A stretch of 64,000 bases of DNA from Amorphophallus konjac (lineage: Eukaryota; Streptophyta; Magnoliopsida; Alismatales; Araceae): the NCBI GenBank assembly GCA_022559845.1, contig JAHNEJ010001281.1, forward strand, positions 186,001 to 250,000. The letters run 5' to 3'. Numbering within the stretch: position 1 is the stretch's first letter; each line of letters opens with the position of its first letter. Below are positions 1-11,339 of this stretch, one piece after another. The position numbers and the translations under genes are program-made. The notes under the pieces are model-generated. The model saw only the letters and a list, made by a program, of their open reading frames with translations, was not told the DNA's origin and did not search any database.

Positions 1-939
1 TCCTAAGATGAGCTTGGTCCCAACTAGAGAGGGTGATGTAAGGTGAGGACCATCGTGTGATGTTTCTTTCTCAACTTGGACTTGGGTTCCCTCCAAGGTG
101 GGGAGTGGGTTTGGAGTGTCCTCAACTATTGAATTGGGTATGAGTTCTTCTACCAAGGAGGTGAGGAGGTCTTTTGGGGTGATGAGGGTTGGTGTGTGGT
201 GCTCCCGGGGTGGTGGGTAAAGGGAAACTTGGATTGGGATTGGTAGAGTGGGGTTTGGGAGTGGAAGTAGTGGAGGCTTTGGTGGGAGTTGGATTGGGGT
301 AGGGAGAGGAAGATGGGTGGGTTGAAGGGGTTTGGGTTGATTTGTTTTGGGAGGAGTGTCCCCTTTTGGGGGTGATGGAGAGGTAGTGGTGAGGGTTACC
401 ATGGGCCTAGGTGGAGAGTTGGTCATGGGGCCCAATTGGGTATGGGGACCTATGGTTGTGGTGTGGACTACTTCTTCCAAAGCTAATGGAGTGGGAAGGT
501 TCTTTGATGGTGGGGTGATGATGGCCGGAGTATGGTGCACCCGGGGTGGTGAGCAAGGGCGGGATTCCCGCGGGTGGGAGAATATAAGGTTGTTGAATTT
601 AAAGGTTCCCGAAAGGTGTGGCGGATGTACTAGGCAAGTCCGACGTGTTGGGTCGATGTCAGCATTCCTTTCATCTAACCATTTCTTTCCTAGGATTATA
701 CATGGACCCGCCAATGTTCCCTCTTGACACCAAGCTCCATCTAAATACTTAGTCTCCCCGAACCATTTATGGAATTCAATAAAGACTTGGTCTCCATTGT
801 GCACAATTTATCCGGTCTTACAAAGAGAGGTAATGATATCGGGGGACACCCAATTTTTAGATTCTAGGTCAATGAAATCAATTTCTACGGGCTCTCCATT
901 AGGTAAGCATGCATGGGATATGATTGGGAGAGGGGCCAT
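1..939 (-). pseudogene. Degenerate proline-rich frame next to the PBS, gag-like by position
   Basis: On the minus strand one frame runs from a Met codon at 939 to the window edge (over 300 codons), broken once by a TAA at 810-808. The first part is of mixed composition; the second half (below about 560) is rich in Pro, Thr and Ser. I recognise no domain and no zinc knuckle. Its place directly after the PBS is where gag sits in LTR elements, so a gag-like role is inferred from position only. It could also be the coding remnant of a non-autonomous element. Confidence 0.4.
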
Positions 940-1033
940 GATGATCGGGGGGATCAATGCAAGGGTCGGATTGATGATGAGTCCAATGCAAGCATGCCCT
1001 AGGACTTGACTTGTAGAGACAAGTCAATGACTT

Positions 1034-1045
1034 GCTCTGATACCA
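1034..1045 (-). other. Primer binding site, initiator-Met tRNA type
   Basis: The minus strand reads TGGTATCAGAGC, the standard plant PBS complementary to the 3' end of initiator methionine tRNA. It lies 2 bases inside the presumed LTR end (..CACATCA). It fixes the element's orientation as minus. Confidence 0.8.
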
Positions 1046-1047
1046 AT

Positions 1048-3102
1048 TGATGTGACACAACCTTGGACCTAATGCAAGCAAGCACAATCGCATTCAAAAC
1101 GGGCCAAGTTGGGCCACCGCTCTATCGTCACTCACCCAAGCCCGGGGTGACTTGGCAATGCCAAGGGGAGGATGTGGGGTTGGGCCCTTACTGGTAGAGG
1201 GCCAGTAAGGCCAAGAATGATTCCCAATGGGTATGGGTACCCAAATCAAGGGGGCCGACAAAGTGCCAACGGCAACGGTTACAATATTCCCACGGTGATC
1301 ACTCAAGTTTATGGGGCTTGAGGATCGGGCTCTCACTCGCATAACCAGCGGAATTAAGAACTAATATTGAAAGACAAGCACTAGTTGGAGTGAAGGTTTG
1401 AGCACTTACTCGACCGGTTTGAAGAAACCGGTCCCGGTCGGAGACGAGGGCGAGCGGGGAGGCGAGTGGATCCCCACACGCCGCGACGGTGTCGCTTGAC
1501 CTGCCCAAACAAAGTACACCACTACACCTCTCGCAGGAGGGGGAACTTGGGGTGGGGGTTATTGATATTACATCAATACTACCTCCACGCAGGGAGGGGC
1601 CTTCAGCCGGCCAAGCGGGGTGGGGAAACCAAAGTAAAGAACGAGGAACAAGGGTGGACGCCGAATCTGCCTGCTGTCTACGAACCAGGACAGAGGGTCG
1701 GTGTTGCTGTTGTAGATATTGCTCAGGAAGTTTACTGATGGCGAGACCGGCAACGAAATCTTCGTAACAGGAAGGGGAATGCCTCAGAATTTTTGTAATT
1801 TCTTCTGGAGTCTCTGTAGGTCGGGGCAGGAGCTTGAACAGGGCCTCTGTTTCTCGGACTAGCAAGGGTAGGTCACCAACAGTAGGATGCAGAGGCTGTC
1901 CTGGCCGCTCCCGAACTCCAAATTTGATGCTGTCAGCGCCGTTAGAACCGTGGGTGAGTCCTCTTTGCAGCAAAAGAAACAGGGACGCCAGAAGAGAAAG
2001 GAGACAATCGGTGGAGCCAGAAGAGTGAGGAGGTGTCGATGCAGACTGGGGTAGGCAGAGCCGCGCGACCGTGGAAGAAAATTGGTAACTTCTGTTCCCG
2101 GATGCGAAATTGGCTTCTGCTTCTTGATTCTGAAAGTAGACAGGCCGATGAAGAACTTTTAAGAAGGACTTGAGGACTGGTTCCTTCGGGGCTGGTTGTG
2201 GCAGAGCTTCTAAGCCGGCTCAGGTCCTCAGCCGAGGCAGAACCGCGCAGCTGTGGGAGAATGGAGGTCCCGGACAGCACCAAGCTCCGATGAGGACGAA
2301 ACCACTTTCAAGACGAAGAGGACTGGCAGACGCTTCCGTGGATGCCTCTTATGCCTTCAGAATCGCAGGTAGCAAACCGTGGTACCTTCTGCAAGCTTCG
2401 GGCACAACTACATCTCTTGAACAGCAACCTGCAACTTTGACAAAGCCCCCAAGGGATCTAACAAGAAGAAGGAGAGAGTGGTGTATGGTGAAGGGGGATG
2501 AAGAAAGGTGGAGGGGAGGTATGGAAGAGGTGGAGGGTTGCTAATGGCAGGGGGGAGGTGGATGAAGAAGAGGAGGGGCGAAGGTTTCAGCTGGTGGATG
2601 GAGGGTGTGAGGGCAAGTGGTGGTGGAGAATGGAAGGAGAGGGGGGGCGAACTAGGCTAGAGAGGAGGAGAGGGGGGCGGCCAAAGGATATGGAGGGAAG
2701 GGATTTCAAATTCAAAATGGCTTTGGAATGTGGGGGATTGTGTGGGGAAGAGGGATGAGTGTGTTGGAATGGGGGAAGATTGTGTTGGAATAGAGAAGAT
2801 TGTGTTGGAATGGTGAGGGATCTCCTTGGGACTAGGGGGGTGGAGTAATGGAGGCCATGGGGAAGTGGAGGGCTTTAATGATGGTAGGTGGGGGTTGAGG
2901 TGGTTGGGAAGGGAGGAGAGAGAAGAAAATTTGAAATTGGGTGTTGAGGAGAGAGAAAATAGAGTGAAAAAGAGGGATTAAGAGAGGGAAGGGTGGGGAA
3001 TCTCTCCCCTAGGGTTTCTCACCCAAAAAAATATTGAAATCACTCCACTAAACTAAGCTTTGGACTCTCAAATGGCATTTTTTTCATTGATTGATTCATT
3101 CA
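1048..3102 (-). repeat. LTR (5' LTR of the minus-strand element)
   Basis: Left edge: TGATGTGACA directly after the PBS. Right edge: placed at ..CATTCA (3102), giving TGA...TCA termini, but the exact base is uncertain. The region from 2480 to 3020 is purine-rich on the plus strand, so it is a pyrimidine-rich leader in the LTR's own direction. Several overlapping open frames (for example 1973-1299 on the minus strand) have no recognisable domain. The partner LTR is outside the window. Confidence 0.5.
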
Positions 3103-3107
3103 TTCAT

Positions 3108-3415
3108 TACCGCGCCCGTTCAGCGGCACACTCCCCTGGCGCTCCGTCGGCACACTCGGCCGGGACACTCCACCGGCACACCTAGTGTGGGTGTCTTCAC
3201 CGGCATAGTCCCTGTGTACCCCGCTCAGCGACACGCCCACAGGTGCCTCTAGCGGCACGCTCATGCTTTGCCTCCACAGCACGCCTGGTGCCCCTCTTCA
3301 ACGGCACACATGCAAGCCTCTTCAACGGCACGCTTGCCAGCCCTTCCAACGGCACACCTTATGCGTCTTCCAGCGGCACAACCTTTTGACCTCTCAGCGG
3401 CACACCTTGCCACCT
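3108..3415 (+). repeat. CGGCAC-motif array in U3 of the 5' LTR
   Basis: Short units of about 20-30 bp, each carrying CGGCAC(A/G)C (AGCGGCACAC and similar) separated by variable C-rich spacers. The corresponding part of the right LTR (26205-26343 and 36540-37130) holds more copies because this copy is truncated. Confidence 0.8.
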
Positions 3416-3594
3416 AGACGTGACGCCCATCCCCTACGATCCGTTGGCGCGCAGCAAGCTGGCTGAGGTGTCGCCCAGGGAAGAAGACACGCAAGCCACT
3501 CCCTCCTGTAACCAAGGATGGGAGAGTCAACTCCCATTTAATGCCCGTCAACTTCGGACGCTTCCCGCCTTCGGAAGCTCTCGCCGTGGGAGAT

Positions 3595-3602
3595 ATAAAA
3601 AA
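3595..3602 (+). promoter_or_regulatory. TATA box of the Tat-A 5' LTR
   Basis: GGGAGATATAAAAAAAGCC is conserved with the right LTR, where the box is at 37309. It is followed by a purine-rich GAAGAAG leader and lies about 480 bp before an AATAAA. Confidence 0.6.
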
Positions 3603-4076
3603 AGCCTCCGTTGCTCCACAAACAAGAAGATGGAGACAGATAGACAGACACGAGAGAGAGAACAGAAGAGAAGAAGAAGAAGAGAAGAAGAGAAGAGGAG
3701 GAGGGGAGGCTCTGGCTCCCCCTTGCCGCTCCGTCCACCGTCGTCCGCGTGAAGAGAAAGAGAAGAAGAAGAAGAGAAGAAGAGGAGCCTGCCACTCCGC
3801 CCACCACCACCTGAGCGAAGAGAAGAGAAGAAAGGAGAAGGAGTTCCTACCCCCCCCCCCCTCCTTTCCTGCTACCCCGTCCACCACCGTCTGTGTGAAG
3901 AGAGGAAGAGAAGAAGGGTGGGTGAAGAGAGAGAGTGAGGTCCGGGAGGGGAGGAGTCCGTGCTCTGTTCCCCCCCCCCCCCCCCCACTGTATTTTCTTT
4001 CTTTCTTTCTTTGTCCTCCTTTTTTTCCCTTTTCTGTTCCAATGTATTAGCTCCCTTGGGGCGCTCCTTTTGTGAG

Positions 4077-4082
4077 AATAAA
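4077..4082 (+). terminator. Poly(A) signal of the Tat-A 5' LTR
   Basis: AATAAA in the context TGAGAATAAAAG, conserved in the right LTR at 37783. It lies downstream of the TATA box and would mark the end of the R region. Confidence 0.5.
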
Positions 4083-4234
4083 AGTAGAAGGCTTGCAAAT
4101 ATTTGTTGGACGTCTTTCTAAGGCATTTCTTCCATGTTTGCATTCTTCGGTGTTTCATGCCCCTTTCTTTTCTTCCCTTCTTTAGGGTTTGATTCCTCTC
4201 GGGCGTTTTCGCCTTCGTTCACCCCTGGCCGCGC

Positions 4235-4545
4235 CTTGCCCGGCACACCCCAGCCGTGCCTCCAACGGCACACTCCAGCCGTGCCTCCAACGGAACACCC
4301 CAGTTGTGCCTCCAGCGGCACACCCCGGCTGTGCCTTCACCGGCACACCCTAACCGCCCCTCTCCGGCACAGCCCTTGTTAGGGCCTTCCCCGGTACGGT
4401 CCCTTGGACCCTTGCCCGGCACGCCCTTGCCCCCTTTCCCCGGCACAGCCCCTCAGCGGCACACCCGGGCTCCTCCCAGTCCGGCACGCCCTCTCGTGCC
4501 TTCCTTGCCCGACACACCTGTCCCTCCTTCTTGCCCGGTGCACCC
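4235..4545 (+). repeat. CGGCACACCCC array in U5
   Basis: About a dozen units with the core CGGCACACCCC and spacers such as GCTGTGCCTCCA. The matching array in the right LTR is at about 37935-38250. Confidence 0.8.
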
Positions 4546-5035
4546 CCCCTAGCCAATCCTAGAATAGTCTTCCACTCGCCGTTCCCTCCAAGTTTTTCGA
4601 GGTTTTATTAAGGTGTTTCCGCCCCCGGGCGCCCACCTCCAATTGTCGGGTTCTGCCACTCCATGTGGGCACGCTCCTTGTATCTCCCTTACGCTCGGGT
4701 CAAGGGGAGATGCTGCCGAATTTTTGTTAGAAACGATAACATATTAAAAAAGATAAAAGAAAGCAACAAACAAACGAAAAGAACAACGGTAAAACGCTTT
4801 CACCAAGGCAAAGGAACCGCAATCAACACAAAGAGAGTCAAATCGAACGACAACTAAACAACTTGAACATTCGTCCTCATGGAAGAAAGAATGGAAGTTA
4901 ATCAAGAGAAAGAAAGAACAGACCCATGTAAACTAAATAAAAATCAAGGGAGAAAAGAAAAGGAAAAGATATAAGAGTGGGAGAGGAGTGGGCCCCGTCC
5001 TCACCCTCATCCGATACGCCTGCTTGCCTTGGCCT

Positions 5036-5637
5036 TCCCCGGCACGCTCCTAGACCGGCAAACCTTGCTTGGCCCTTCGCTGACACGCTCCCCATGCCAT
5101 TCGCCGGTACACCCTCCAGCCACCCTTTGTCGGCACGCCCCTCCAGCCACCTTCGCCGGCACGCTCTCCCCACGCTCAATGGCACCCCATTTCAGCCCTT
5201 GTCCGGCACACTCGGCCAGGGCCTTCGTCGGCATGCCTCCACTTCCATTCCCCGGTACACCCTAACTGCGCCTTGCCCGGCACACCCTTTCTGGCCTCTT
5301 CGCCGACATACTCCCTTTGTCCGTTCCCCGGCACGCCTTTAGCCTGCCTTATCCAGCACGCCTGCCTCCCCTCCAGCCCGGCACACCCCTGGCTTACTCG
5401 CCCTGGCCGACACACCCCGGCCCAACCTTCTCCGGCACAGCCCAGTCCAGCCTTCCCCGGCACGGTCCGACCCAGCCCCTAGCCCGACACACCTACCTTG
5501 GCCTTCCCCGACACACACCTTGCGCAGCCCTACCCGGTACACCTTTCAGGCGCTTCCCCGACACGCCCCTCCTTGGCCTTTCCCGGTACATCAGCCCAGG
5601 CCTCACCCGGTACAGCCTCTCACCCTCTTAGTGGCAC
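5036..5637 (+). repeat. CCGGCACACC array in U5
   Basis: About 25 units of roughly 22-25 bp with the core CCCGGCACACC/CCCGGCACGCC and spacers like CTTGGCCTTCC. The right-LTR counterpart (38730-39420) contains an extra 76-bp duplication. Confidence 0.8.
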
Positions 5638-5644
5638 ATTCCCA

Positions 5645-5900
5645 TAAACTCATAAAAAGGGGATAAATGATAATAATAACAAATAATAATAATAAAGAAT
5701 GATAGTGACCAAAAAAATGAATAAATAAATGATAATAATACAGAAACAAATAATAATAATGATAAACTCAAAAAAGGTAGTAAATAAACAAATAATAACA
5801 AAATAAATAAATAACAATAATAACATAACTCAAAAAAGTAGTTAATAAGCAAATAATAATAAGATAAATAAATAATAATATCAAACTCCCCAAAAATGAT
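5645..5900 (+). repeat. AT-rich AATAAT simple-repeat tract
   Basis: An irregular run of ATAATAATAA and AAATAAATAA units. It is conserved at 39425-39670 in the right LTR. Confidence 0.85.
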
Positions 5901-7075
5901 AAAGGCAACAAAAAGAATGATAATAATTCCCAGACGATAACCAAATGACGAGATCCGCTCCGCAGCCTCATTTCTCCTCGAGACTCGATGTAAAGGGAAT
6001 ATTAATGTCGCCCCCTCCAAGTCGGATTCGAATCTTGGGAACCATCCCAATATGGCCGTAATCAGACGTCGTTCTGGGATGATAGTTCGTCAAACCAGAC
6101 TCGCTTCTATTGGGATTCGATCCCGCTCTTCATTGAAATTGCCGTAAACTCGGCATACATTCATACGGGTTTGTTTCCATTTCCGTCGCATTTCTCTTAC
6201 GGACCTCTGTCCGAACATGAAAAGGTCTGTGAATGACCGACAAAATCCGAATAGAATGAGGTGGTCCTCGTCATCCTCGGACCCTTCCCATGGGGATATT
6301 GATAAGGCCTTCACGGGTCACGCTTAGACCTTGGGTCCGTCCCGATTATGATCGTTGTCTGACCCATATCCTCGGCCTACAGTCCGCTCCCTCTGAATAC
6401 ATATTGGCTCTAGGCTCTGAGCCCGGGACACTCCTCCGTTGCCCCTTAGCACCGAAAATATTAATGATACTCATGCAAGTCTTGTTGCGACCGCGGGGGG
6501 CCCACCGCAATATGGTCGCGGCTTGATCTTGCGCCGAGCCGACAAACTTGTTGGTTTCCGACCGCTTTAACCGGGATTTAACCGAATATTTCTCCTTTCT
6601 CTGAACAATAAATTTGCCGCACCCGCCATACATATGTTCCGGTTTTCCCGTGACGATTTGCTTTTCTTGAGCCGGACATTCGTCCGAATATTAAATAGTC
6701 ATCACATGACCGACATGATCTTGAATGTTTTCTTCTCACCCTCGTACGGGGATTTCGATGCTTCCTTATAGGCCATTTATGCAATTAATTTCCTGGCCAT
6801 GAGGCCCTGATTCCCGACGATTAATCAAGGGTGTTCCCTTGTATGGGGGATGTAAATGACGTCGTGACTTTTACGGCGCGGCGGGTTTTGGTCCCGACTC
6901 GAACCACACAATCATCTGATTAGTCAGATCGAGCGCACCATGGGCTCCTCGGGGTCCGAATAAATTACCACTCTGTGACTGGCACGCCCACGCACTTGAT
7001 GAACCTAATAAAGCCAATAAATGAATGAACAGAAGAATGAATAAATAGACGTGTCGGAAAGTGCGTCCACAAGTC

Positions 7076-7093
7076 TGGCACGCTCGGTGGGAC
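7076..7093 (+). other. Primer binding site of Tat-A
   Basis: TGGCACGCTCGGTGGGAC begins four bases after the LTR end. It starts with the TGG expected from pairing with a tRNA CCA end. I did not assign the tRNA. The site is absent after the right LTR copy, as expected for a 3' LTR. Confidence 0.6.
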
Positions 7094-7867
7094 CTAAACC
7101 ACCCTTCATATCTTCGTCGGGATTTAGGGCCTCAAGGCCTCCTAATAAATGATGTTTGCCTGCTTTGATGAATTACCGGTGCTGTCTTCGCCAGCCCTAT
7201 GGGGAGAAAAGCCGGACTAGGTGCAATTGCCTTTGTGGCCTCAAGGATGCTGCTCCGAAGCATATGCAGCTTCCAGGAATAATGGGGGGCTGCTATATAA
7301 AAAAAAGAGAGAGAAGAGAAAGAGAAAAGAAGGGAGGTGAAATCAGACCCCCTTTTCCACAATAAGAAAAAGAAGAAAAGAAAAAAAGGAAGAAGAAAGA
7401 AGAAAGAAACCAAAAAAAGGAAGAGAAAGAACCGACGAGAGAGGGTTGTACGGCCGCATCCGTCGACACCCGTGCAGAACAAAGATTACCATTGTGGGTT
7501 GATGCGATGGAGCGAACCACTCATCCCCTCCCTGAGGGGGTGAGCGCTCTCCTGCACACCCACCTTGGTCTATTACACAAAAGAGAAGGGAAGAAAAGAA
7601 AGGACAAGAAGAGAAAGGTTGGCAAGCATCGTCGACCAAAAGGACAAGAAGAAGGCCGGCCTCTCGCCCGACTCTAGGAGGGTCCAACTCCATGGTGCAA
7701 CGCCCTAGTCCGTTCCACCTTCCTGCTGCCCCTATCCGGCATAAGACGGCCCCTCGAGTGGCTGTTAGAAGATCCAACAAACTATAATTGTAGCTTGATG
7801 AATTGCTGCCCGCTGTGGGGAATGCTTTATAGCAATGAGGCCAAGCACGGCCACCACTCTCGAAGAG
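7094..7867 (+). other. Tat-A leader, no gene seen
   Basis: Unique and low-complexity sequence between the PBS and the first array. It includes a TATATAAAA at 7294-7302 followed by a purine-rich AAGAAAAGAAG tract, much like the arrangement in the LTR promoter. No gag-like frame is visible on either strand. Confidence 0.6.
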
Positions 7868-10232
7868 AGCATGCACATACCCCGCCATGGGGGATAAGAA
7901 GAAGAGATATACCCCGCCATGCGGGCATAGGAGGCAGAAAAAAGATATACACCCCGTTGTCAAGGGCACATGAAGAGAATCCACCCCGACTCGGGGGCAC
8001 AACAGACAACAAAGCTACACCCCGGCCCAGGGGCCTTTGAAGAAGAAACATACCCCGCCTGGGGGCACAGAAGCGAAGAGGCATACCCCCCGACCTAGGG
8101 GGCAGATGAAGAAGAGCTACACCCCCACTCTGGGGGCAGAGGAAGAGAAATACGCCCCACCGTGAGGGGGTAAAAGAAGCGGAACATACCCCCGCCTGGG
8201 GGGAGCATAGAAGCAGAAGATACACCTCGACTGAGGGGCACATGAAGAGAGGTACACCCCGCCCTGGGGCGTAAGAAGCAGCAAGAATGCATCTCGGCTT
8301 GGGGGTATTTGAAGAAGAAATATACCCCGATATGGGAGCACATGAAGAGAAATACACCCCCGCCCTGGGGGCACGTGAGAAGAATCTACCCCGAAATGGG
8401 GGCATAAGAAGAAACAGAGCTACACCCCGACTCGGGGGACATATGAGACAAAGGATACACCCCGGCCTAGGGGTATTTGAAGAAGAAACATACCCCGCCA
8501 GGGGGCATAGAAGCCATGAAGAATACGCCCCGGCTTAGGGGCATTTGAAGAAGTTACATCCCGTCTTGGGAGCATAAGAAAGAGAAGAATACACCCCGGC
8601 TTAGGGGCATTTGAAGAAGAAACATACCCCCCCCCCCCCGGGGGGGGCATAGAAGCCATAAAGAATACGCTTCGGCTTAGGAGCATTTGAAGAAGCTACA
8701 TCCCGCCTTGGGAGCACAAGAAGAAAAGAGTCCACCCCGACTTAGGGGTATTTGAAGAAGGAGTATGCCCCAGGCTCGGAGTCCATGAAGCAACATGCAC
8801 CCCCCCCCCCCCCCGGGAGGGGGGGGGGGCATCTGAAGCAGAACAAACAACATCCCCCGACTTAGGGGGGTATGAAGAAAGGAATACACCCCGATATGGG
8901 GGCACGTAAGTAAAGAAGAAGAATTCACCCCGCCTCGGTGGCATAAGAAGCAAGAATTACACCCCGCCTTGGGGGCAACAATACACTCCACTCTGGGCGC
9001 ACTAGAAGCAGAATACACCCCATGTCGGGGGCATGTGAAGAGAAAGATACCTCGCTCTGGGGCATCAGAAGTAGCAATACGCCCCACCTTGGGGGCATCA
9101 AAAGCAGCAATACACCCCACCTTGGGAGCATAAGAAGCAAACATCCCCCCGGTGTGTCTGGGCAGAAGAAGAAGAATTAACCCCGATCTGGGGGCATAGA
9201 AGCCATAAAAGATACACCCCAGCTTGGGGGCACATGAAGAGAATCCACCCCGACTCGGGGGCACGTAAAGCAAAAGTCATACCCCGCCATAGGGGTATAA
9301 GAGACAGAAAAAAATATACACCCCGCTCTCGGGGGCACATGAAGAGAATCTACCCCGACTCGGGGGCACATAAAGCAAAGGGTACACCCCGGCTCAGGGG
9401 AATGCAAAGAGAAATATACCCCACTCTGGGGTGGAAGAAGCAGAAGAATCTACCCCGGCCTGGGGGCACGATAAGCAATAGAGTTATACCCTGATCTAGG
9501 GGCACGCGAAGAAAAGACACACCTTGCCTTGAGTGCACAAGAAGCAAAACACACCCCTCGTGGGGGCACGTGAAGTAAAGCTACCCTCCCCCTTCAGGGG
9601 CATAAGAAGCAAAAGATACACCCCGTGCCGGGGGCATGTGAAGAGAAAGATATCTCCCTTTGGAGGCATAGAAGCCATGAAGAACACACCCCGACTTAGG
9701 GGCATTCGAAGAAGAAACATACCCCGCCACGGCAGCGTAAGAGGCAAAGACACTGCCCCGTGCAAATCTGCCCTGCATGGGGGTATAAGAAGCAGAAGAC
9801 ACACCCCGCCCGGGGGCACAGAAGTCATCAGAATACACCCCGGCTTAGGAGAATCTGAAGAAGAAACATACACCCCGCCTGGGGGCATTGAAGCTGTAAA
9901 GAGTACACCCCGGCCCGGGGGCACAGAAGCGAAAAGAATACACCCCGACCTAGGGGGCATACGAAGAAAGCTATACCCTGGGTTAGAGGCCTGTGAAGAG
10001 AAATATCCCTCGGGCCTGGGGGCACAAGAAGCGTGAAGTTGCACCCCGATTTAGGGGCACTCGAAGAGAAACATACCCCGCTCGGGGGCATAAGAAACAA
10101 GGAATTTACACCCCATCTAGGGGCATAGAAGCCATGAGAAACACACCCCGCCTGGGGGCACAGAAGAAAAGCTACACCCCAACCTGGGGGGCGTGTTAAG
10201 AGAAAAAATACCCCAGTCTGAGGGTAGTAATG
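7868..10232 (+). repeat. Tandem array A: ~35-bp units with a CCCCG...CGGGG dyad, about 65 copies
   Basis: Imperfect head-to-tail units of about 32-40 bp. The pattern is ACACCCCG, a few variable bases, TGGGGGCA, then a purine spacer such as GAAGAAGAA or AGAAGCA. Each unit holds an imperfect inverted repeat (CCCCG-N-CGGGG). The minus strand stays open for nearly 200 codons in places (8405-7827, 9273-8677, 10044-9496), but only as repeat translation. Two long C/G homopolymer runs occur at 8629-8648 and 8798-8830. The array makes up most of the Tat-A interior left of the Athila insertion. Confidence 0.9.
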
Positions 10233-10257
10233 AGAAAGGAAGAGCAGAACAAAAAGA

Positions 10258-10545
10258 ATAGTCACGGGGTAGGCATAGTCTTTGCACCCGCCTCTTCACA
10301 ATAAAAAAAAGAAGAAAAAAAGAAGAAGAAGAGAAGAAGGAAAAGAACAGCCACGAGGCAGACGTGGTCTTCGAACCCGCCGCTTCACACAAAAGAAGAA
10401 GAGAAGAAAAAAAAGAGACATGAGGCAGACGTGATCTTCGAACCCACCGCTTCACACAAAAGAAGAAGAGAAGAAAAGAAAGAAGAGAGACACGAGGCAG
10501 ACGTGGTCTTCGAATCCGCCGCTTCACAAACCCTTCTCCTCGGCT
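10258..10545 (+). repeat. Tandem array B: four ~70-bp units
   Basis: Four units starting near 10262, 10353, 10420 and 10492. Each contains ACGAGGCAGACGTGGTC, then TTCGAACCCGCCGCTTCAC and an AAAAGAAGAAGAG spacer. It bridges arrays A and C. Confidence 0.85.
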
Positions 10546-10639
10546 CTCGTATCCTGCCACCCGACGCCCTTCGGCTCAGCCATGTCGGCCAAGGCCCACT
10601 ATCAGGATTAATCCACCCGTCCCACCGCGCTCTCCGATA

Positions 10640-11339
10640 TCTTTTTGGCTTTATAGCCTACTTCTAACATCTCTCGGCTTGTCAGCCTGCTCCCAATATC
10701 CCTTGGCTTTTTAACCTACTTTTCAATATCTTTGGCTCTTATAGTTTACTTCCCAGAATTCGGCCCTCACGGCCTGCTTCCCATAATTCGGCCTTCACGG
10801 CCCGCTTCCCATAATTTCGGCTCCTGCAGCCCGCTTCCCAATCTTGGCTCTTGTAACCTGCTTCCCCGATTTAGCTTCCGTAGCCTGCTTCTCATAATTT
10901 CGGCTCTTACAGCCCACTTCCCAATATCTTTGGCTCTTGCAACTTGCTTCCCAGAATTTGGCCTTCACGGCCTGCTTCCCAGAATTCGGCCTTCACGGCC
11001 TACTTCCCAGAATTCGGCCTTCACGGCCCGCTTCCCATAATTTCGGCTCCTGCAGCCCGCTTCCCAATTTTGGCTCTGGTAGCCTGCCTCCCCGATTTGG
11101 CTTCCGTAGCATGCTTCCCATAATTTCAGCTCTTGCAGCCCGCTTCCCAGTATCTTTGGCTCTTGTAGCCTGCTTCCCAGAATTCGGCCTTTACGGCCTG
11201 CCTCCCAGAATTCGGCCTTCACGGCCCGCTTCCCGTAACTTCGGCTCCTGCAGCCCGCTTCCCAACTTCGGCTCCTGCAGCCTGCTTCCCATAATTTAGC
11301 TCTCGCAGCCCGCTCTCCTCGATTTTTGGCTATTGTGGC
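10640..11339 (+). repeat. Tandem array C, left block
   Basis: About 20 units of ~33-37 bp with the pattern CGGCTCTTGCAGCCTGCTT + CCCATAATTT. Each unit carries a GGCT...AGCC or GGC...GCC inverted repeat. The block stops at the Athila insertion (TSD GTGGC, 11335-11339) and decayed units resume at 22864. The main right block is at 23955-25995. Confidence 0.9.

Larger units (their letters stand above)
1..3102 (-). mobile_element. 5' part of an unclassified minus-strand LTR retroelement
   Basis: On the minus strand this reads as an LTR (3102 to 1048), a primer binding site (1045-1034) and the start of an internal reading frame running off the window edge. The family cannot be named because no pol is present. 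It adjoins the truncated 5' LTR of Tat-A at 3108, so it probably inserted into that LTR and the missing LTR start lies beyond the left edge. A possible 5-bp target duplication (TTACC, 3103-3107) cannot be checked against its partner. Confidence 0.6.
3108..7071 (+). repeat. Tat-A 5' LTR, truncated at its 5' end
   Basis: It matches 36829-40854 along its whole length with scattered substitutions. In order it holds CGGCAC-motif repeats (U3), a TATA box at 3595, a GAAGAAG-rich leader with C runs, a poly(A) signal at 4077, a second CGGCAC-type array (4235-4545), a third (5036-5637), an AT-rich stretch (5645-5900) and about 1.1 kb of unique sequence. It ends at CCACA (7071), four bases before the PBS. 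If the TATA and AATAAA are the active ones, U5 is about 3 kb long, which is unusual. Confidence 0.8.

Noticed and set aside
1299..1973. 224-codon frame on the minus strand
   Set aside because: Lies inside the LTR of the left element, overlaps other open frames and has no recognisable domain.
3541..4050. 169-codon frame in the Tat-A LTR leader
   Set aside because: Lys/Glu/Arg runs from the GAAGAAG tract; the right LTR copy breaks it.
7827..10044. Three open frames of 182-198 codons on the minus strand
   Set aside because: They are translations of the array A unit; several frames are open together and the unit length is not a multiple of three.
7868..10232. CRISPR-like appearance of array A
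   Set aside because: Units are imperfect throughout, spacers are not unique, and the setting is a plant retrotransposon.
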